Notes: generated from the sequence alone by a model not told the origin. A stretch of DNA of 64,000 nt from Elioraea sp. (GCF_022842375.1 NZ_JALHPR010000018.1:1-64000), one strand, 5' to 3'; positions 45,462 through 54,536 are shown, counted from the stretch's first letter. Translations and numbers: made by a program.

Positions 45462-46256
45462 CTAATGTTTGTCGGCCCGCCGCTTCCAGGCATCCGCTGC
45501 AAGGAGCCGCAGGATCGGCAGGTCATCGACCAGGTAGCGCTTCGCCAGCCGGCCCGGGTCCGAGGCGAGACGATGCAGCCACTCGATGCCCGCACGCTGC
45601 ATCCAGCCCGGCGCGCGCGCCTGCGCACCGGTCAGGAAGTCGAGCGAGGCCCCGATGCAGAGGCCGATGCCCGTCGCATCGCCGGCCGCGAGAACGGCAT
45701 GGGCGAGCTTCTCCTGCCGCGGACTGCCGACGGCGAGGAAGACGAACCGCGCCCGCGCCGCGCGCACCACCTCGATCGCGGCTGCAAAGGCTGCCGGGTC
45801 ACGGTCGAACCCCATCGGCGGATTGTGATGGACGATGTTTGTCAGGCCATGCCGTTCGGCAAGCATCGCCACTGCCTCCGCGCTGCTGCCGATCACCGCA
45901 ATCCTGTCCGAAGGCCTGAGAACGGAGGCGAAGAGTGCCGCCGTCAGGTCGCTGCCGGTGACGACGGGCGGCGGCGCGAGGCCAAGCGCGCGGCCGAGCT
46001 TCGCGACAACGCGACTGTCGAGCAGCGTGAGCCCCGCATCCGCGTAAAGTGGGCCTAGCGCCGGGGATTTCGACAGCCGCACAAGATGGTCGGCGTTCGG
46101 CGTCACGACATAGGCGAAGGGCGCATCGGCCGGGCGCGCGGCGAGCGTGGCGAGCACCTCCGGCAAGCCCAGGCCGGCGAAGCGGAGGCCGAGCAGCGGC
46201 ACAGCTTCTGCGTCAGGCGCGAGGGGGAAGGCCGGGGAGAGCGGAAACCCGCTCAC
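45462..46256 (-). CDS. WecG/TagA/CpsF-family glycosyltransferase
   Basis: GT26 family enzyme that adds a sugar (ManNAcA or similar) to a polyprenyl-linked intermediate. The 264 aa product has FAYVVTPNADHLVRLSKSP, LTLLDSRVVAKLGRALGL, VTGSDLTAALF, RIAVIGSS, FVFLAVGSPRQEKLAH and GASLDFLTGAQARAPGWMQRAGIEWLHRLASDPGRLAKRYLVDD, all diagnostic. It is 4 bp downstream of the outer-membrane barrel gene, so the two form an operon. Confidence 0.94.
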   Translation of the reverse strand: MSGFPLSPAFPLAPDAEAVPLLGLRFAGLGLPEVLATLAARPADAPFAYVVTPNADHLVRLSKSPALGPLYADAGLTLLDSRVVAKLGRALGLAPPPVVTGSDLTAALFASVLRPSDRIAVIGSSAEAVAMLAERHGLTNIVHHNPPMGFDRDPAAFAAAIEVVRAARARFVFLAVGSPRQEKLAHAVLAAGDATGIGLCIGASLDFLTGAQARAPGWMQRAGIEWLHRLASDPGRLAKRYLVDDLPILRLLAADAWKRRADKH

Positions 46257-46260
46257 GAGA

Positions 46261-47610
46261 TCAGAGCGCTGCCGTCAGGCGAAGCGCGATCACGTTGCGG
46301 CTTGGATCGCCGCCGTTCTCGTTCAGCGTATCCTGGCGCAGGTAGAAGCCGCCGACGCGGAAATTGCGGTCGAGCAGAACGTTGAATCCGATCGTTTCCT
46401 CGAGGAACAGCGCCGTCCCGCGCGTGCCCTGGAACTCGTCGTAGCGAAGGGTGACGCCGGCATTGACCAGGACGTTGCGGAACAGCTCGTACGTCCCGGT
46501 CAGGTTCAGGCGGTTCGAGAAGAACCCGTTGTCGATGTTCCGGACCCCGGGAACGGACACGAGCTGCTGGCCGATGTTGCGCGAGGCATTGGCGGTGATC
46601 GCCAGCAGCGCGGTCGGCGCCCACGTCACGCGGATCGCACCCGAAGGCCCGCTGAGCGAGGCGATGCGGTCCTCGTCGTACTGCTGGTAGATGTAGCCGA
46701 GGTCGATCTCGTAGCGCCAAACTCCGTCGAAATCATAGTTGAACCCGACGAAGCCATTGATCGACTGCGACGAGAGATCGAGGAAACCGGTCGGCACCGA
46801 CGTGTAGTCGAACCGCGCGACCCTGACGCCGGCGAGCACCGTCCGGTATGGGCCGAGGACGTAGCCGACCGTCCCGGTCGCGCCATAGATGTTCACGTCG
46901 TTGAACTGGCCGCTGCCGCGCACCGTGACGCCGTTGAACGCATAGGCGTCGTAGTCGACCGTGCGGTAGAAGCCGCGCAGGCCCAGCCGGTAGCGGGCCA
47001 GTTGCTGCGTCACGCCCACGCCGCCGCCGGTCGTGCGGAACTGGATCGGCTCATCGCTCGGCACCGCGTCGCTGTCGGTCCGGATGACGTGGGAGACGTT
47101 GGTGAAGACGTCGCCGGCCAGGCGCGTGTCGGGCGTGACGTCGTAGGCGCCGTTCAGCCCGCCCTCGACGTTGGTGTAGGACTGGTCCCTGAGGCTGTAG
47201 TACTGGAGCCGCTGCACGCCGGCGAAGCCCCCCACGGCATGGCGCGACCAGTTGCTCGAGAAGCTGCCATCGGCACGCGCGAGGGTGACGTTGTCGCCCT
47301 TCTTGTTGTTGGCCGTGTAGAAGACGTTGTCGTTGTAGCCCTGGTCGAGCGTCGCGCGGCCCCGGACGGTGAAGGCGCCGATGCGAAGGCCGAGCGGGTC
47401 GTATTCCGGGCGCTCACGGTTCAGCACGGTGATGCCCCGGAACTCGTCCTCGGGCCGCCCCTGGGCTGCAACCTCGCCAGCCCCGACCAGGACAATCAGG
47501 CAGCACGGGGCCAGCACGGATGTGCGGAGCCGCCACGCCGGTGAATGCACCAGCGCGCACGCAGCCGAGCGCAGGGCCTTCTGCGCAACCGAGATGATGA
47601 CCGTCCCCAC
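46261..47610 (-). CDS. Outer-membrane beta-barrel protein (exopolysaccharide-locus type)
   Basis: 449 aa with a signal peptide (about residues 28-49, ending GAGEVAAQG) and a body of regular beta-strands: RGRATLDQGYNDNVFYT, VGGFAGVQRLQYYSL, LGLRGFYRTVDYDAY, WRYEIDLGYIYQQYDEDRI. The last strand is NVIALRLTAAL. It resembles the putative beta-barrel porin-2 type (BBP2) proteins found in exopolysaccharide gene clusters, where they are proposed to form or assist the outer-membrane export path. It heads the minus-strand pair with the WecG-like gene. Confidence 0.85.
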   Translation of the reverse strand: MGTVIISVAQKALRSAACALVHSPAWRLRTSVLAPCCLIVLVGAGEVAAQGRPEDEFRGITVLNRERPEYDPLGLRIGAFTVRGRATLDQGYNDNVFYTANNKKGDNVTLARADGSFSSNWSRHAVGGFAGVQRLQYYSLRDQSYTNVEGGLNGAYDVTPDTRLAGDVFTNVSHVIRTDSDAVPSDEPIQFRTTGGGVGVTQQLARYRLGLRGFYRTVDYDAYAFNGVTVRGSGQFNDVNIYGATGTVGYVLGPYRTVLAGVRVARFDYTSVPTGFLDLSSQSINGFVGFNYDFDGVWRYEIDLGYIYQQYDEDRIASLSGPSGAIRVTWAPTALLAITANASRNIGQQLVSVPGVRNIDNGFFSNRLNLTGTYELFRNVLVNAGVTLRYDEFQGTRGTALFLEETIGFNVLLDRNFRVGGFYLRQDTLNENGGDPSRNVIALRLTAAL

Positions 47611-47918
47611 GTTGCGCGCCAGCGTCTTTGTCCTGCGAATCCAAGGTTCTTATGGGAGGTAGCATGATCGGCGCGGGTTCGGCTATGCCCCGATTGCATC
47701 GCCTTCCGCAAGGGTTCCGCGCACGCCCGCCCTGCGGTATGGTAACCAGCGACGGCGGCGAGACCTCGGAACACACGTCCGGTGCGTGCGGTCCGTCACA
47801 GTTTCTTCAGGGCTTTTTGCGCATATCGTCGCGTGCGGCGCCGTGCGGGCCGTGCCACAAGGCGGGCGCGGCCACGAGGTGAGCGGCCCCCGGGCCACCA
47901 GGACGGGCGAGGAGCCGA
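47611..47918. promoter_or_regulatory. 308-bp divergent intergenic region
   Basis: Lies between the outer-membrane barrel gene (minus) and the small protein that begins the secretion operon (plus), so it should hold two promoters. No gene is seen on either strand. GAGGAG at about 47908-47913 is a good ribosome-binding site for ATG 47919. No clear operator or inverted repeat was found. Confidence 0.45.
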
Positions 47919-48410
47919 ATGCAGGTCCATGACGTGAACGAGCGGACAGCCCCCGGCACCGCCGACATCCCTGCCGCCGCTGCGTCCGGCCCCGCGTCCG
48001 CTCCCGCGCTGCCGGTGCGCGCCTTCCTGTCCGGCAGGGCCGACGACCTCGTGGTCGATCTTCTCGCCTATGCCCTCTATGCCCGTGACCGCGAGGCGCG
48101 CGGGCCGGTTGCCGCCGCCGGGGCCGCCGACGAGGACCCCGTGCTACGCTTCCGCCGCGAGGCGACGGCTGACGTCACAAACTTCACCTATCGCTTCTTC
48201 CACAACCAGGTCGAGGAGATCCGCCTCGCCGCGGTGCGCGAGCAGCTCGGCAACCTGCCGCGCCCGCCCGGATTCCTCCGCCTTGTTGTCGCATCCGCCG
48301 TCGCCGTCGCCGGCGTCGGCGCGGCGGCGCTGTGGGCCACGGGCCATGGCGGCATGCTCGCCGAGATGGTCGCGCGGGCCTCCGCCGCCGTCCGCGGCTT
48401 CGGCGTCTGA
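47919..48410 (+). CDS. Small protein with one C-terminal membrane segment, linked to type I secretion genes
   Basis: Not recognised. The 163 aa product has an Ala/Pro-rich first 30 residues, a helical segment (ADDLVVDLLAYALYARDREARG), another amphipathic part (ADVTNFTYRFFHNQVEEIRLAAVREQLGNL), then one hydrophobic helix (LRLVVASAVAVAGVGAAALWAT) and a short tail. This looks like a tail-anchored or single-pass inner-membrane protein with a cytoplasmic N-terminus. It ends 11 bp before the secretion ABC transporter and has a strong RBS. A role in recruiting substrate or regulating the ABC protein is a guess. Confidence 0.75.
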   Translation: MQVHDVNERTAPGTADIPAAAASGPASAPALPVRAFLSGRADDLVVDLLAYALYARDREARGPVAAAGAADEDPVLRFRREATADVTNFTYRFFHNQVEEIRLAAVREQLGNLPRPPGFLRLVVASAVAVAGVGAAALWATGHGGMLAEMVARASAAVRGFGV

Positions 48411-48421
48411 GCCGCAGCGTC

Positions 48422-50173
48422 ATGGCCCAGGGGATGGATGCTCAGCCGCTGAACCTCCTGCAGCAGGCGGTGCGCGCCTGCCGGGCGCAGTTCGTCGTGG
48501 TCGGCGTGTTCTCGCTGTTCGTGAACCTGCTGATGCTGACCACCAGCATCTACATGATGCAGGTGTTCGACCGTGTGCTCGCCACCCGCTCGACCGACAC
48601 GCTGCTGTTCCTGACGCTCATCGCCATCGGGGCTACGCTGCTGATGGCGCTGCTTGAATTCGCCCGCGGCCAGGTACTCGCCCGCTGTGCTGCCTGGATC
48701 GAGCAGACCGTCGCCCCCGAGGCGTTCACGCGCGCGATCGAGGCGCAGCTGCGAAACCGCCCCTACCGGATGGAGGCGATGCGCGACCTCGCGGTCTGCC
48801 GCGGCTTCCTCCAGAGCCCGGGGATGACCGCGCTCTACGACGTTCCCTGGGTGCCGATCTATCTCGGCTTCATCTTCCTGCTGCACCCGGCGCTCGGCTG
48901 GATCGCGACGGGCGGTGCCGTGCTGCTGTTCCTGCTCACCCTCGCCAATGAGTGGACCACCTCGTCGCTGCTGAAGAAGGCCAACGTCGCTGCGATGGCG
49001 AACCAGCGGCGGAGCGAGAGCGTGGTGCGCAACGCCGAGGTGATCGACAGCATGGGCATGCTGCCCAACGTGCTGCGGCGCTGGCAGGACGGCGTGACGC
49101 GCATGCTGCCCGCCCAGCAATCGGCCGCCGACCGTGCCGGCGTGATCATGGGGCTGACGAAGTTCTTCCGCCTCACGGTGCAGATTGCCGTCCTCGGCGT
49201 CGGCGCGCTGCTCGTGCTCGAGAACCTGATGACGGCAGGTGCCATGATCGCTGGCTCGATCATCATGGGTCGCGCGCTCGCCCCGGTCGAGCAGATGATC
49301 GGCGCGTGGAAGCAGCTCGTCTCGGCGCGGCAGTCGTACCGCCGCCTCTCGGCCCACCTCACCGTGCCGCGCATCCGCCCGGGCGGCATGCCGCTGCCCG
49401 AGCCGACCGGCCGGCTCTCGCTCGAGCGCGTGACCTACGCCTTCCCAGGCACGAACGTGCCGATCATCAAGGGTGTTGGCTTCGCGCTCGACCCTGGGGA
49501 AAGCTGCGCGATCATCGGCCCCTCGGCTGCCGGCAAGACGACGCTGATCCGCCTCGTCATCGGCGTGCTCGAGCCGAACGCGGGCACGGTGCGGCTCGAC
49601 GGGGCCAACGTTTTCCAGTGGCTGCGCGAGGATTTCGGCCGCCATGTCGGCTACCTGCCGCAGGATGTGGAGCTGTTCGACGGCACCGTCGTCGAGAACA
49701 TCGCGCGGATGGGCGTGCCCGACCCCGAGAGCGTGTTCGCCGCCGCCAAGCTCGCCGGCTGCCACGAGATGATCCTGAAGCTGCCCAAGGGCTACGAGAC
49801 CGAGATCGGCGAGAGTGGAACCTTCGTCTCGGGCGGGCAGCGGCAGATGATCGGCCTTGCCCGCGCGCTCTACGGCCAGCCGAAGCTCGTCGTTCTCGAC
49901 GAGCCCAACTCCAACCTCGACGGTGACGGCGAGCAGGCGCTGCTGCGTGCGCTCGAACAGGTCAAGACCGTTGGCACCACCGTGGTGCTCGTTTCGCACC
50001 GCCCGGCGCTGGTGCAGGGCGTCGACAAGGTCGTGGTGCTGCGCGACGGGATGGTCGAGATGTTCGGGCCGCGCCAGGAGGTGCTCAAGAAGCTGCTCCA
50101 GCCCGCGCGCCCGACGGAGGTGGCAGGCCCCGGCACGCCACCGCGGCTCGATGACCGAAGGGCAGCACCATGA
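48422..50173 (+). CDS. Type I secretion system permease/ATPase (PrtD-like)
   Basis: Inner-membrane ABC exporter, 583 aa. The TM half starts AQFVVVGVFSLFVNLLMLTTSIYMMQVFDRVLATRSTDTL, typical of PrtD/HasD exporters, with no N-terminal C39 peptidase. The ATPase half has Walker A GPSAAGKTT (about 365-373), signature SGGQRQMIGLARALYG, Walker B LVVLDEPNSNLD and His in VLVSHRP. ATG 48422 is chosen; the longer frame overlaps the upstream gene. It overlaps the adaptor gene by 4 bp. No RTX-type substrate and no TolC-like gene is in the window. Confidence 0.94.
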   Translation: MAQGMDAQPLNLLQQAVRACRAQFVVVGVFSLFVNLLMLTTSIYMMQVFDRVLATRSTDTLLFLTLIAIGATLLMALLEFARGQVLARCAAWIEQTVAPEAFTRAIEAQLRNRPYRMEAMRDLAVCRGFLQSPGMTALYDVPWVPIYLGFIFLLHPALGWIATGGAVLLFLLTLANEWTTSSLLKKANVAAMANQRRSESVVRNAEVIDSMGMLPNVLRRWQDGVTRMLPAQQSAADRAGVIMGLTKFFRLTVQIAVLGVGALLVLENLMTAGAMIAGSIIMGRALAPVEQMIGAWKQLVSARQSYRRLSAHLTVPRIRPGGMPLPEPTGRLSLERVTYAFPGTNVPIIKGVGFALDPGESCAIIGPSAAGKTTLIRLVIGVLEPNAGTVRLDGANVFQWLREDFGRHVGYLPQDVELFDGTVVENIARMGVPDPESVFAAAKLAGCHEMILKLPKGYETEIGESGTFVSGGQRQMIGLARALYGQPKLVVLDEPNSNLDGDGEQALLRALEQVKTVGTTVVLVSHRPALVQGVDKVVVLRDGMVEMFGPRQEVLKKLLQPARPTEVAGPGTPPRLDDRRAAP

Positions 50174-51582
50174 GCACGGAGTTGCAGGACCTCGGCTCCC
50201 GCGGGAGCCTCGTTCCAGCCGGCGGGCGGGCTCTCGCCCCGGCGGGCTTCGGCGCGCCGCTCTCGCTCCCCAAGCCCCCTGCCCCGGCGGCACCGCCGCG
50301 GCCGCCGACGCGCTTCGCCACCTGGTTCGGCCTCCTTTCCCTCATCATCTTCGTCGGCGGCTTCGGCGCCTGGTCGGTGTTCGCGCCGCTGTCCGAGGCT
50401 GCCGCCGGCCCTGGCGTGATCAAGGCAGAGGGCAACCGCCGCACCATCCAGCACCTCGAGGGCGGCATCGTGCGCGAGATCATGGTGCGCGATGGCGACA
50501 GGGTGAAATCGGGCGACGTGATCATGCGGCTCGACGATGTCGCCGCCGGCGCGCAGCTCCAGGCGCTCGATGCACAGCGGCTGTTCCTGCTCGCCCAGGA
50601 TGCACGGTTGTCGGCCGAGCTCGCCAACGCCCCCACCGTCTCCTGGCCTGCCGCGATCCTCGCACGCCAGAACGACCCCCGCGTGGCGGATGCGATCTCG
50701 GGCCAGACGGCGCTGTTCATCGCGCGCCGTACCGCGTTCGAGAGCAACCAGCAGGTGCTCAGCGCCCGCATCGACCAGCTGCGCGCCTCGACCGAGAGCG
50801 CACGCTCGCAGCTCGCCTCGCAGGAGCGTCAGATGGCGCTGATCCGCGAGGAGATGCGCGGCGTCGCCGAGCTCCTCCGCCTCGGCCTCGAGCGGCGACC
50901 GCGCCTGCTCGCGCTGCAACGCGCCGAGGCATCGCTCGTCGGCAACCGCGACGATATCGTCGGCCAGATCCAGCGCAACGAGGCCTCGATCGCCGAGAAC
51001 GAGGCACAGATGCGCGCGCAGGATGACATGCGCCGCTCCGAGTACAGCAAGGAGCAGCGCGAGGTGCGCGACCGCCTCGCCGAGGTCGAGGAGCGCTGGA
51101 ACCAGGCGCGTGACGTGGCCTCCCGCCGCGACATCGTCTCTCCCGTCGATGGCAGCGTGCTGAACCTCCGCTTCTTCACCATCGGCGGCGTGGTGCGGCC
51201 AGGCGACCCGGTGCTCGACATCGTGCCGAGCAACGACCGCCTGATCGCCGAGGTGCAGATCTCGCCGACCGACATCGACGTCGTGCACCCGGGGCTTCTC
51301 GCCGAGGTGCGGCTGCCTGCCTTCAAGCAGCGGCTCGTTCCGTTCCTGCACGGCAAGGTGACGTTCGTCTCAGCGGATGCGGTGTTCGACGAGCGCACGC
51401 GCACCACGCACTACCGCGCCAATGTCGCGATCGACGATGACCAGCTCTCCCGCCTCCAGGGTGTCGCACTTCAGCCTGGCATGCCTGTCGAGGTCATGGT
51501 GCTGATCGGCGAGCGCACCTTCTGGCAGTACCTCACCCAGCCACTGCGCGACAGTTTCGCCCGCGCCTTCCGCGAGCAGTAG
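50170..51582 (+). CDS. Type I secretion periplasmic adaptor (HlyD/PrtE family)
   Basis: Membrane-fusion protein linking the ABC exporter to an outer-membrane channel, 470 aa. A Pro-rich cytoplasmic N-terminus precedes one TM helix (FGLLSLIIFVGGFGAWSVFAPL, about 54-75), a lipoyl half-motif IQHLEGGIVREIMVRDGDRVKSGDVIMRLD, a long coiled-coil (about 125-300) and the second half-motif DIVSPVDGSVLNLRFFTIGGVVRPGDPVLDIVP. The end (ALQPGMPVEVMVLIGERTFWQYLTQPLRDSF) is typical of this family. Overlaps the exporter gene (ATGA). Confidence 0.94.
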   Translation: MSTELQDLGSRGSLVPAGGRALAPAGFGAPLSLPKPPAPAAPPRPPTRFATWFGLLSLIIFVGGFGAWSVFAPLSEAAAGPGVIKAEGNRRTIQHLEGGIVREIMVRDGDRVKSGDVIMRLDDVAAGAQLQALDAQRLFLLAQDARLSAELANAPTVSWPAAILARQNDPRVADAISGQTALFIARRTAFESNQQVLSARIDQLRASTESARSQLASQERQMALIREEMRGVAELLRLGLERRPRLLALQRAEASLVGNRDDIVGQIQRNEASIAENEAQMRAQDDMRRSEYSKEQREVRDRLAEVEERWNQARDVASRRDIVSPVDGSVLNLRFFTIGGVVRPGDPVLDIVPSNDRLIAEVQISPTDIDVVHPGLLAEVRLPAFKQRLVPFLHGKVTFVSADAVFDERTRTTHYRANVAIDDDQLSRLQGVALQPGMPVEVMVLIGERTFWQYLTQPLRDSFARAFREQ

Positions 51583-51622
51583 CCCCCTCATCCACCATCC
51601 GCATCCAACAGGAGTTTCTGCG

Positions 51623-51916
51623 ATGACCGAGCGTGTCCCCGTGCTGTTCTGCGACGGCATCATCGAGGCGAACGTGCTGAACGGCGTGGTGCGCATCACG
51701 CTGGGCCAGGCCGCCAGCGACGGCAAGCCGGCCCCCTGCGGCCAGATCGTGCTGCCGCTGACGCAGCTTCCCGGCACGGCGAACGCGATGGTCGCCCTCG
51801 TCAAGCAGATCCAGGACAAGATGAAGGAAGCGGCCGAGAAGCAGCAGGGTGCCGCCGCCCCCGCCAGCCCCGCACAGCCCGCTGCGGAGATGCCGAGCGC
51901 CTTCAAGTTCTCCTGA
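51623..51916 (+). CDS. Small soluble protein of unknown function at the end of the secretion operon
   Basis: Not recognised. The 97 aa product (starts MTERVPVLFCDGIIEANVLN) has a compact N-terminal part rich in beta-formers (GVVRITLGQ, PCGQIVLPLTQLPG), then an amphipathic helix (AMVALVKQIQDKMKEAAEKQQ) and a disordered Ala/Pro tail ending SAFKFS. No signal peptide. An AGGAG sits before the ATG. Position 40 bp after the adaptor gene and 20 bp before a glycosyltransferase suggests co-expression. The general layout faintly recalls small DUF3467-like proteins, but this is a weak impression. Confidence 0.72.
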   Translation: MTERVPVLFCDGIIEANVLNGVVRITLGQAASDGKPAPCGQIVLPLTQLPGTANAMVALVKQIQDKMKEAAEKQQGAAAPASPAQPAAEMPSAFKFS

Positions 51917-51935
51917 TCGGTGCCTGGCTGAACCG

Positions 51936-52883
51936 ATGCACGACCAGCGGCCGGGGGAGGTGCGAACCGTGCCCCCCCTCTCCGTCATCCTCTGCACGCA
52001 TGACCGGCCGGGCTATCTCGAAGCCTGCCTCGCCGGGCTCGCGGGACAGGATTGCGCGGCCGGAACGTTCGAGGCCATCGTCGTCGACAGCGCCTCGCCC
52101 GAGCCAGGCGCCTCGCGCATCGCGGCCCTTGCCGCGGCCGCCGGTGCACGGCTGGTGCGCTGTTCCGAGCCCGGATTGAGCCTGGCGCGGAACGAAGGGC
52201 TCGCTGTCGCCGCCGCCCCCTGGGTCGCCTATCTCGACGACGATGCCGTGCCCGAGCCTGCCTGGGCCTCCACGCTGGTGTCCGCCATCGCCCGCGCGCC
52301 GGCTGGAACAGGCTGCATCGGCGGGCGCATCCTGCCGCACTGGGAGGCGCCGCTGCCGCCCTGGTGGCCGGAGGATGCGGTGGGAACGCTCACCGTCATC
52401 GAGCATGAGGGCGCGGGCCTCGTGGGGGACGGGTCGTTGCCGGCGGGGGTCGAGCCCTACGGCGCGAACATGGCGTTCGAGGCGGCCGGCCTGCGCGGCA
52501 TCGGCGGCTTCCCACTCGATCTGGGCCGGGTGGGCGAGAAGCTGATCTCGGGCGAGGAGGCGTTCGTGATCCGCCGGCTGATCGCTGCCGGCCGCGCCGT
52601 CATCTACGACGGCGCCATCACGGTGCACCACAGCATCCAGGCGAAGCGGCTGACGCGCGAGTGGCTGTACGCCCGCCTCTACTGGCAGGGCGTGTCGGAG
52701 GCGATCCTGGCACGGCGCCTCGGCCAGGGCGGGGCGATGTGGTGGAAGGCGGCGCGCATGGCGGCGAAGGCGGCCCGGTCGTTGCCCGTCTACCTTCGCG
52801 GCGCCGATGATCCGGGTGCCATCCGCCGCCGCGGCTGGATGCTCTACGCCACCGGATACGTCCGGGGCGCCTTCGCCCGCTAG
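51936..52883 (+). CDS. Glycosyltransferase family 2
   Basis: GT-A transferase, 315 aa. It has LSVILCTHDRPGYLEACLAGL, SLARNEGLAVAAAPWVAYLDDDAVPEPAW (DDD nucleotide/metal site), GGRILPHWEAPLPPWWPEDA, YGANMAFEAAGLRGIGGFPLDLGRVGEKLISGEEAFVIRRLIAAG and a basic end. The PLPxWWP and SGEEAxxxRxL segments are shared with the transferases at 56258 and 61118, so the three are one subfamily. ATG 51936 is preferred over the frame's 51849 start inside the previous gene. The TAG stop lies in the left arm of a long inverted repeat. Confidence 0.9.
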   Translation: MHDQRPGEVRTVPPLSVILCTHDRPGYLEACLAGLAGQDCAAGTFEAIVVDSASPEPGASRIAALAAAAGARLVRCSEPGLSLARNEGLAVAAAPWVAYLDDDAVPEPAWASTLVSAIARAPAGTGCIGGRILPHWEAPLPPWWPEDAVGTLTVIEHEGAGLVGDGSLPAGVEPYGANMAFEAAGLRGIGGFPLDLGRVGEKLISGEEAFVIRRLIAAGRAVIYDGAITVHHSIQAKRLTREWLYARLYWQGVSEAILARRLGQGGAMWWKAARMAAKAARSLPVYLRGADDPGAIRRRGWMLYATGYVRGAFAR

Positions 52884-53026
52884 AGACCGCCCGAGAACGC
52901 TACTGCCGTGGCCGCCTGGCGGCTGCTTTCTGCGCTTCCGGTGCTCACGGCCATCAAGGCCGCTGCGCGCCGGTTCTCGAAACCGTTGCCATCCGCCTCA
53001 CGGCAGCGCGTTCTCGGGCGGTCTCT
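52882..53026. repeat. Long inverted repeat between converging genes
   Basis: Perfect 19-bp arms (AGAGACCGCCCGAGAACGC at 52882-52900, its complement at 53008-53026) continue, after a small bulge, with CTGCCGTG (52903-52910) and CACGGCAG (52999-53006). They enclose about 90 bp with no coding sense. The left arm includes the TAG stop of the plus-strand glycosyltransferase. It sits between converging genes and could act as a bidirectional terminator or be a remnant non-autonomous element. Confidence 0.85.
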
Positions 53027-53032
53027 GCCACT

Positions 53033-53064
53033 GCGTGTCAGGGCGACAGCGTGTCAGGGCGACA
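53033..53064. repeat. Two perfect 16-bp tandem repeats next to the inverted repeat
   Basis: The unit GCGTGTCAGGGCGACA is present at 53033-53048 and 53049-53064, followed by a degenerate third copy that runs into the flippase stop (TGA at 53070-53072, minus strand). Together with the inverted repeat this makes the whole 186-bp gap repetitive. Confidence 0.85.
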
Positions 53065-53069
53065 GCGCA

Positions 53070-54536
53070 TCAGGCGGGCGCGCCGCGTGCCGCGGGCGAC
53101 ACGTTCCGCCAGACGAACAGTACAAGCTCCTTCAGTCGCGACCAGGCGAGCAGCGCGAGCACCAGCGCCGCAACGGCACCGGACGCAGCGCCGAGTGCGG
53201 CGAGCGTGAGCACCGGGTGCATCGGCGGCAGAAACGGTGCCACCAGCCAGTGGCCGCCAGCGAAGCCGGAGGCCGATGCCGCGGCCGGTGCGATGAGCTG
53301 CATGAGCGGCGACGTGGTGCGTTGGTCAGCCGCGCGGCCGAGCAGCCAGGCGTTGGCGATCAGCTGCACCGCCGCGCGCCCGATCGAGGCCCAGACATAG
53401 GCGAACACGCCGAACGGCGAGGCGGCGAGCGCGACGGCGACCGTGATCACCACCTCGAACAGCTTCAGCCTGAACACATCACCCGTCCGCCCGATGCCGA
53501 CGAGGGCGGGCCACGTCACGGTCGAGACGACGACGAGCGGTGCCGCGAGCGACAGGATCTGGAACAGCGAGGCGGAGACGTCCCATCCCGGGCCGAAGGC
53601 GAGGCGCGTCAGCGGCCCCGCGACGACGGCGGCAACAGCGAACATCGGCAGCACCGGCAGGGCCAGCGCATCGATCACCCGCCGCAGCATGTCGCGCAGA
53701 CGCTCGCGGTTGTCCGACATGGCCGAGAAGACCGGAATGAACACGCGCATCACGGGCGAGATGACGAGCTGCACCATGAGCTCGCTCAGGCGCTGCGCGA
53801 TCCTGAGCTGGCCCACCGCCTCGACACCGAGGTTGCGGCCGATCGCCGTCATCGTCACCACGCCAGGCAGCGCGATCAGCGCCTGCGATCCCATCAGCGG
53901 CAGCGCGAACCGCACCGCCTCGCGGAACTCAGAATGGTCGAACGCAAGGATCGGCCAGTAGCGCGTCACCACCATCGTGCCGAGCGCGTAGAAGCCGACG
54001 CCCGCGACACGCTGGAGCGCAAGCGCCCAAAGACCGTAGCCGGTGAAAGCGAGCGTGAGTGCGACGGCCCCGCCGACCAGCGTCGACAGCACCGACAGCA
54101 GCGTGATCGGGCGGTAGCGCATCTCGCGCGCGAGCAGCCCGGCCGGAACCGTCACGAAGACGTTCAGCATCAGGCTGGCCGACAGGATGAGCAGCAGCGG
54201 CTGAAGCAACGGTTCCTCAAGGAACCAGGCAAGCAGCGGCCCGAGTGCGGCGAGCAGCAGCATCACCGGCAGCGAGATCAGCGCATGCGTCCAGAACAGC
54301 GTCGCGGTCACGCGCGGGTCGAGCGACCGTCGCTGCATCACACGCTCGCCGAGCCCTGACGTCGCGACCGCGTTGGCGAGATCGACGAACTGCGCGCAGA
54401 GCGCGACCAGCCCGACCTCGCGCGCCTCGACGTAACGCACGACCAAGGCGAACACGAGGAAGCCGATGATGCGGTCGCCGAACGCGGCGCCGATCGACAG
54501 CAGCGTGCCCTCGGTCGCCTTCCGGCCGAGGCTCAC
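53070..54536 (-). CDS. Polysaccharide flippase (Wzx/MOP superfamily)
   Basis: Inner-membrane flippase for lipid-linked repeat units, 488 aa with about 12-14 hydrophobic helices. It starts VSLGRKATEGTLLSIGAAFGDRIIGFLVFALVVRYVEAREVGLVALCAQFVDLANAVATSGLGERVMQR, the recognisable N-terminus of the Wzx/MurJ-like group. The open frame runs into the upstream gene to 54947; GTG 54536 is chosen because it follows the upstream stop by 16 bp and gives the family start. It is a distant paralogue of the flippase at 58518. Confidence 0.9.
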   Translation of the reverse strand: MSLGRKATEGTLLSIGAAFGDRIIGFLVFALVVRYVEAREVGLVALCAQFVDLANAVATSGLGERVMQRRSLDPRVTATLFWTHALISLPVMLLLAALGPLLAWFLEEPLLQPLLLILSASLMLNVFVTVPAGLLAREMRYRPITLLSVLSTLVGGAVALTLAFTGYGLWALALQRVAGVGFYALGTMVVTRYWPILAFDHSEFREAVRFALPLMGSQALIALPGVVTMTAIGRNLGVEAVGQLRIAQRLSELMVQLVISPVMRVFIPVFSAMSDNRERLRDMLRRVIDALALPVLPMFAVAAVVAGPLTRLAFGPGWDVSASLFQILSLAAPLVVVSTVTWPALVGIGRTGDVFRLKLFEVVITVAVALAASPFGVFAYVWASIGRAAVQLIANAWLLGRAADQRTTSPLMQLIAPAAASASGFAGGHWLVAPFLPPMHPVLTLAALGAASGAVAALVLALLAWSRLKELVLFVWRNVSPAARGAPA

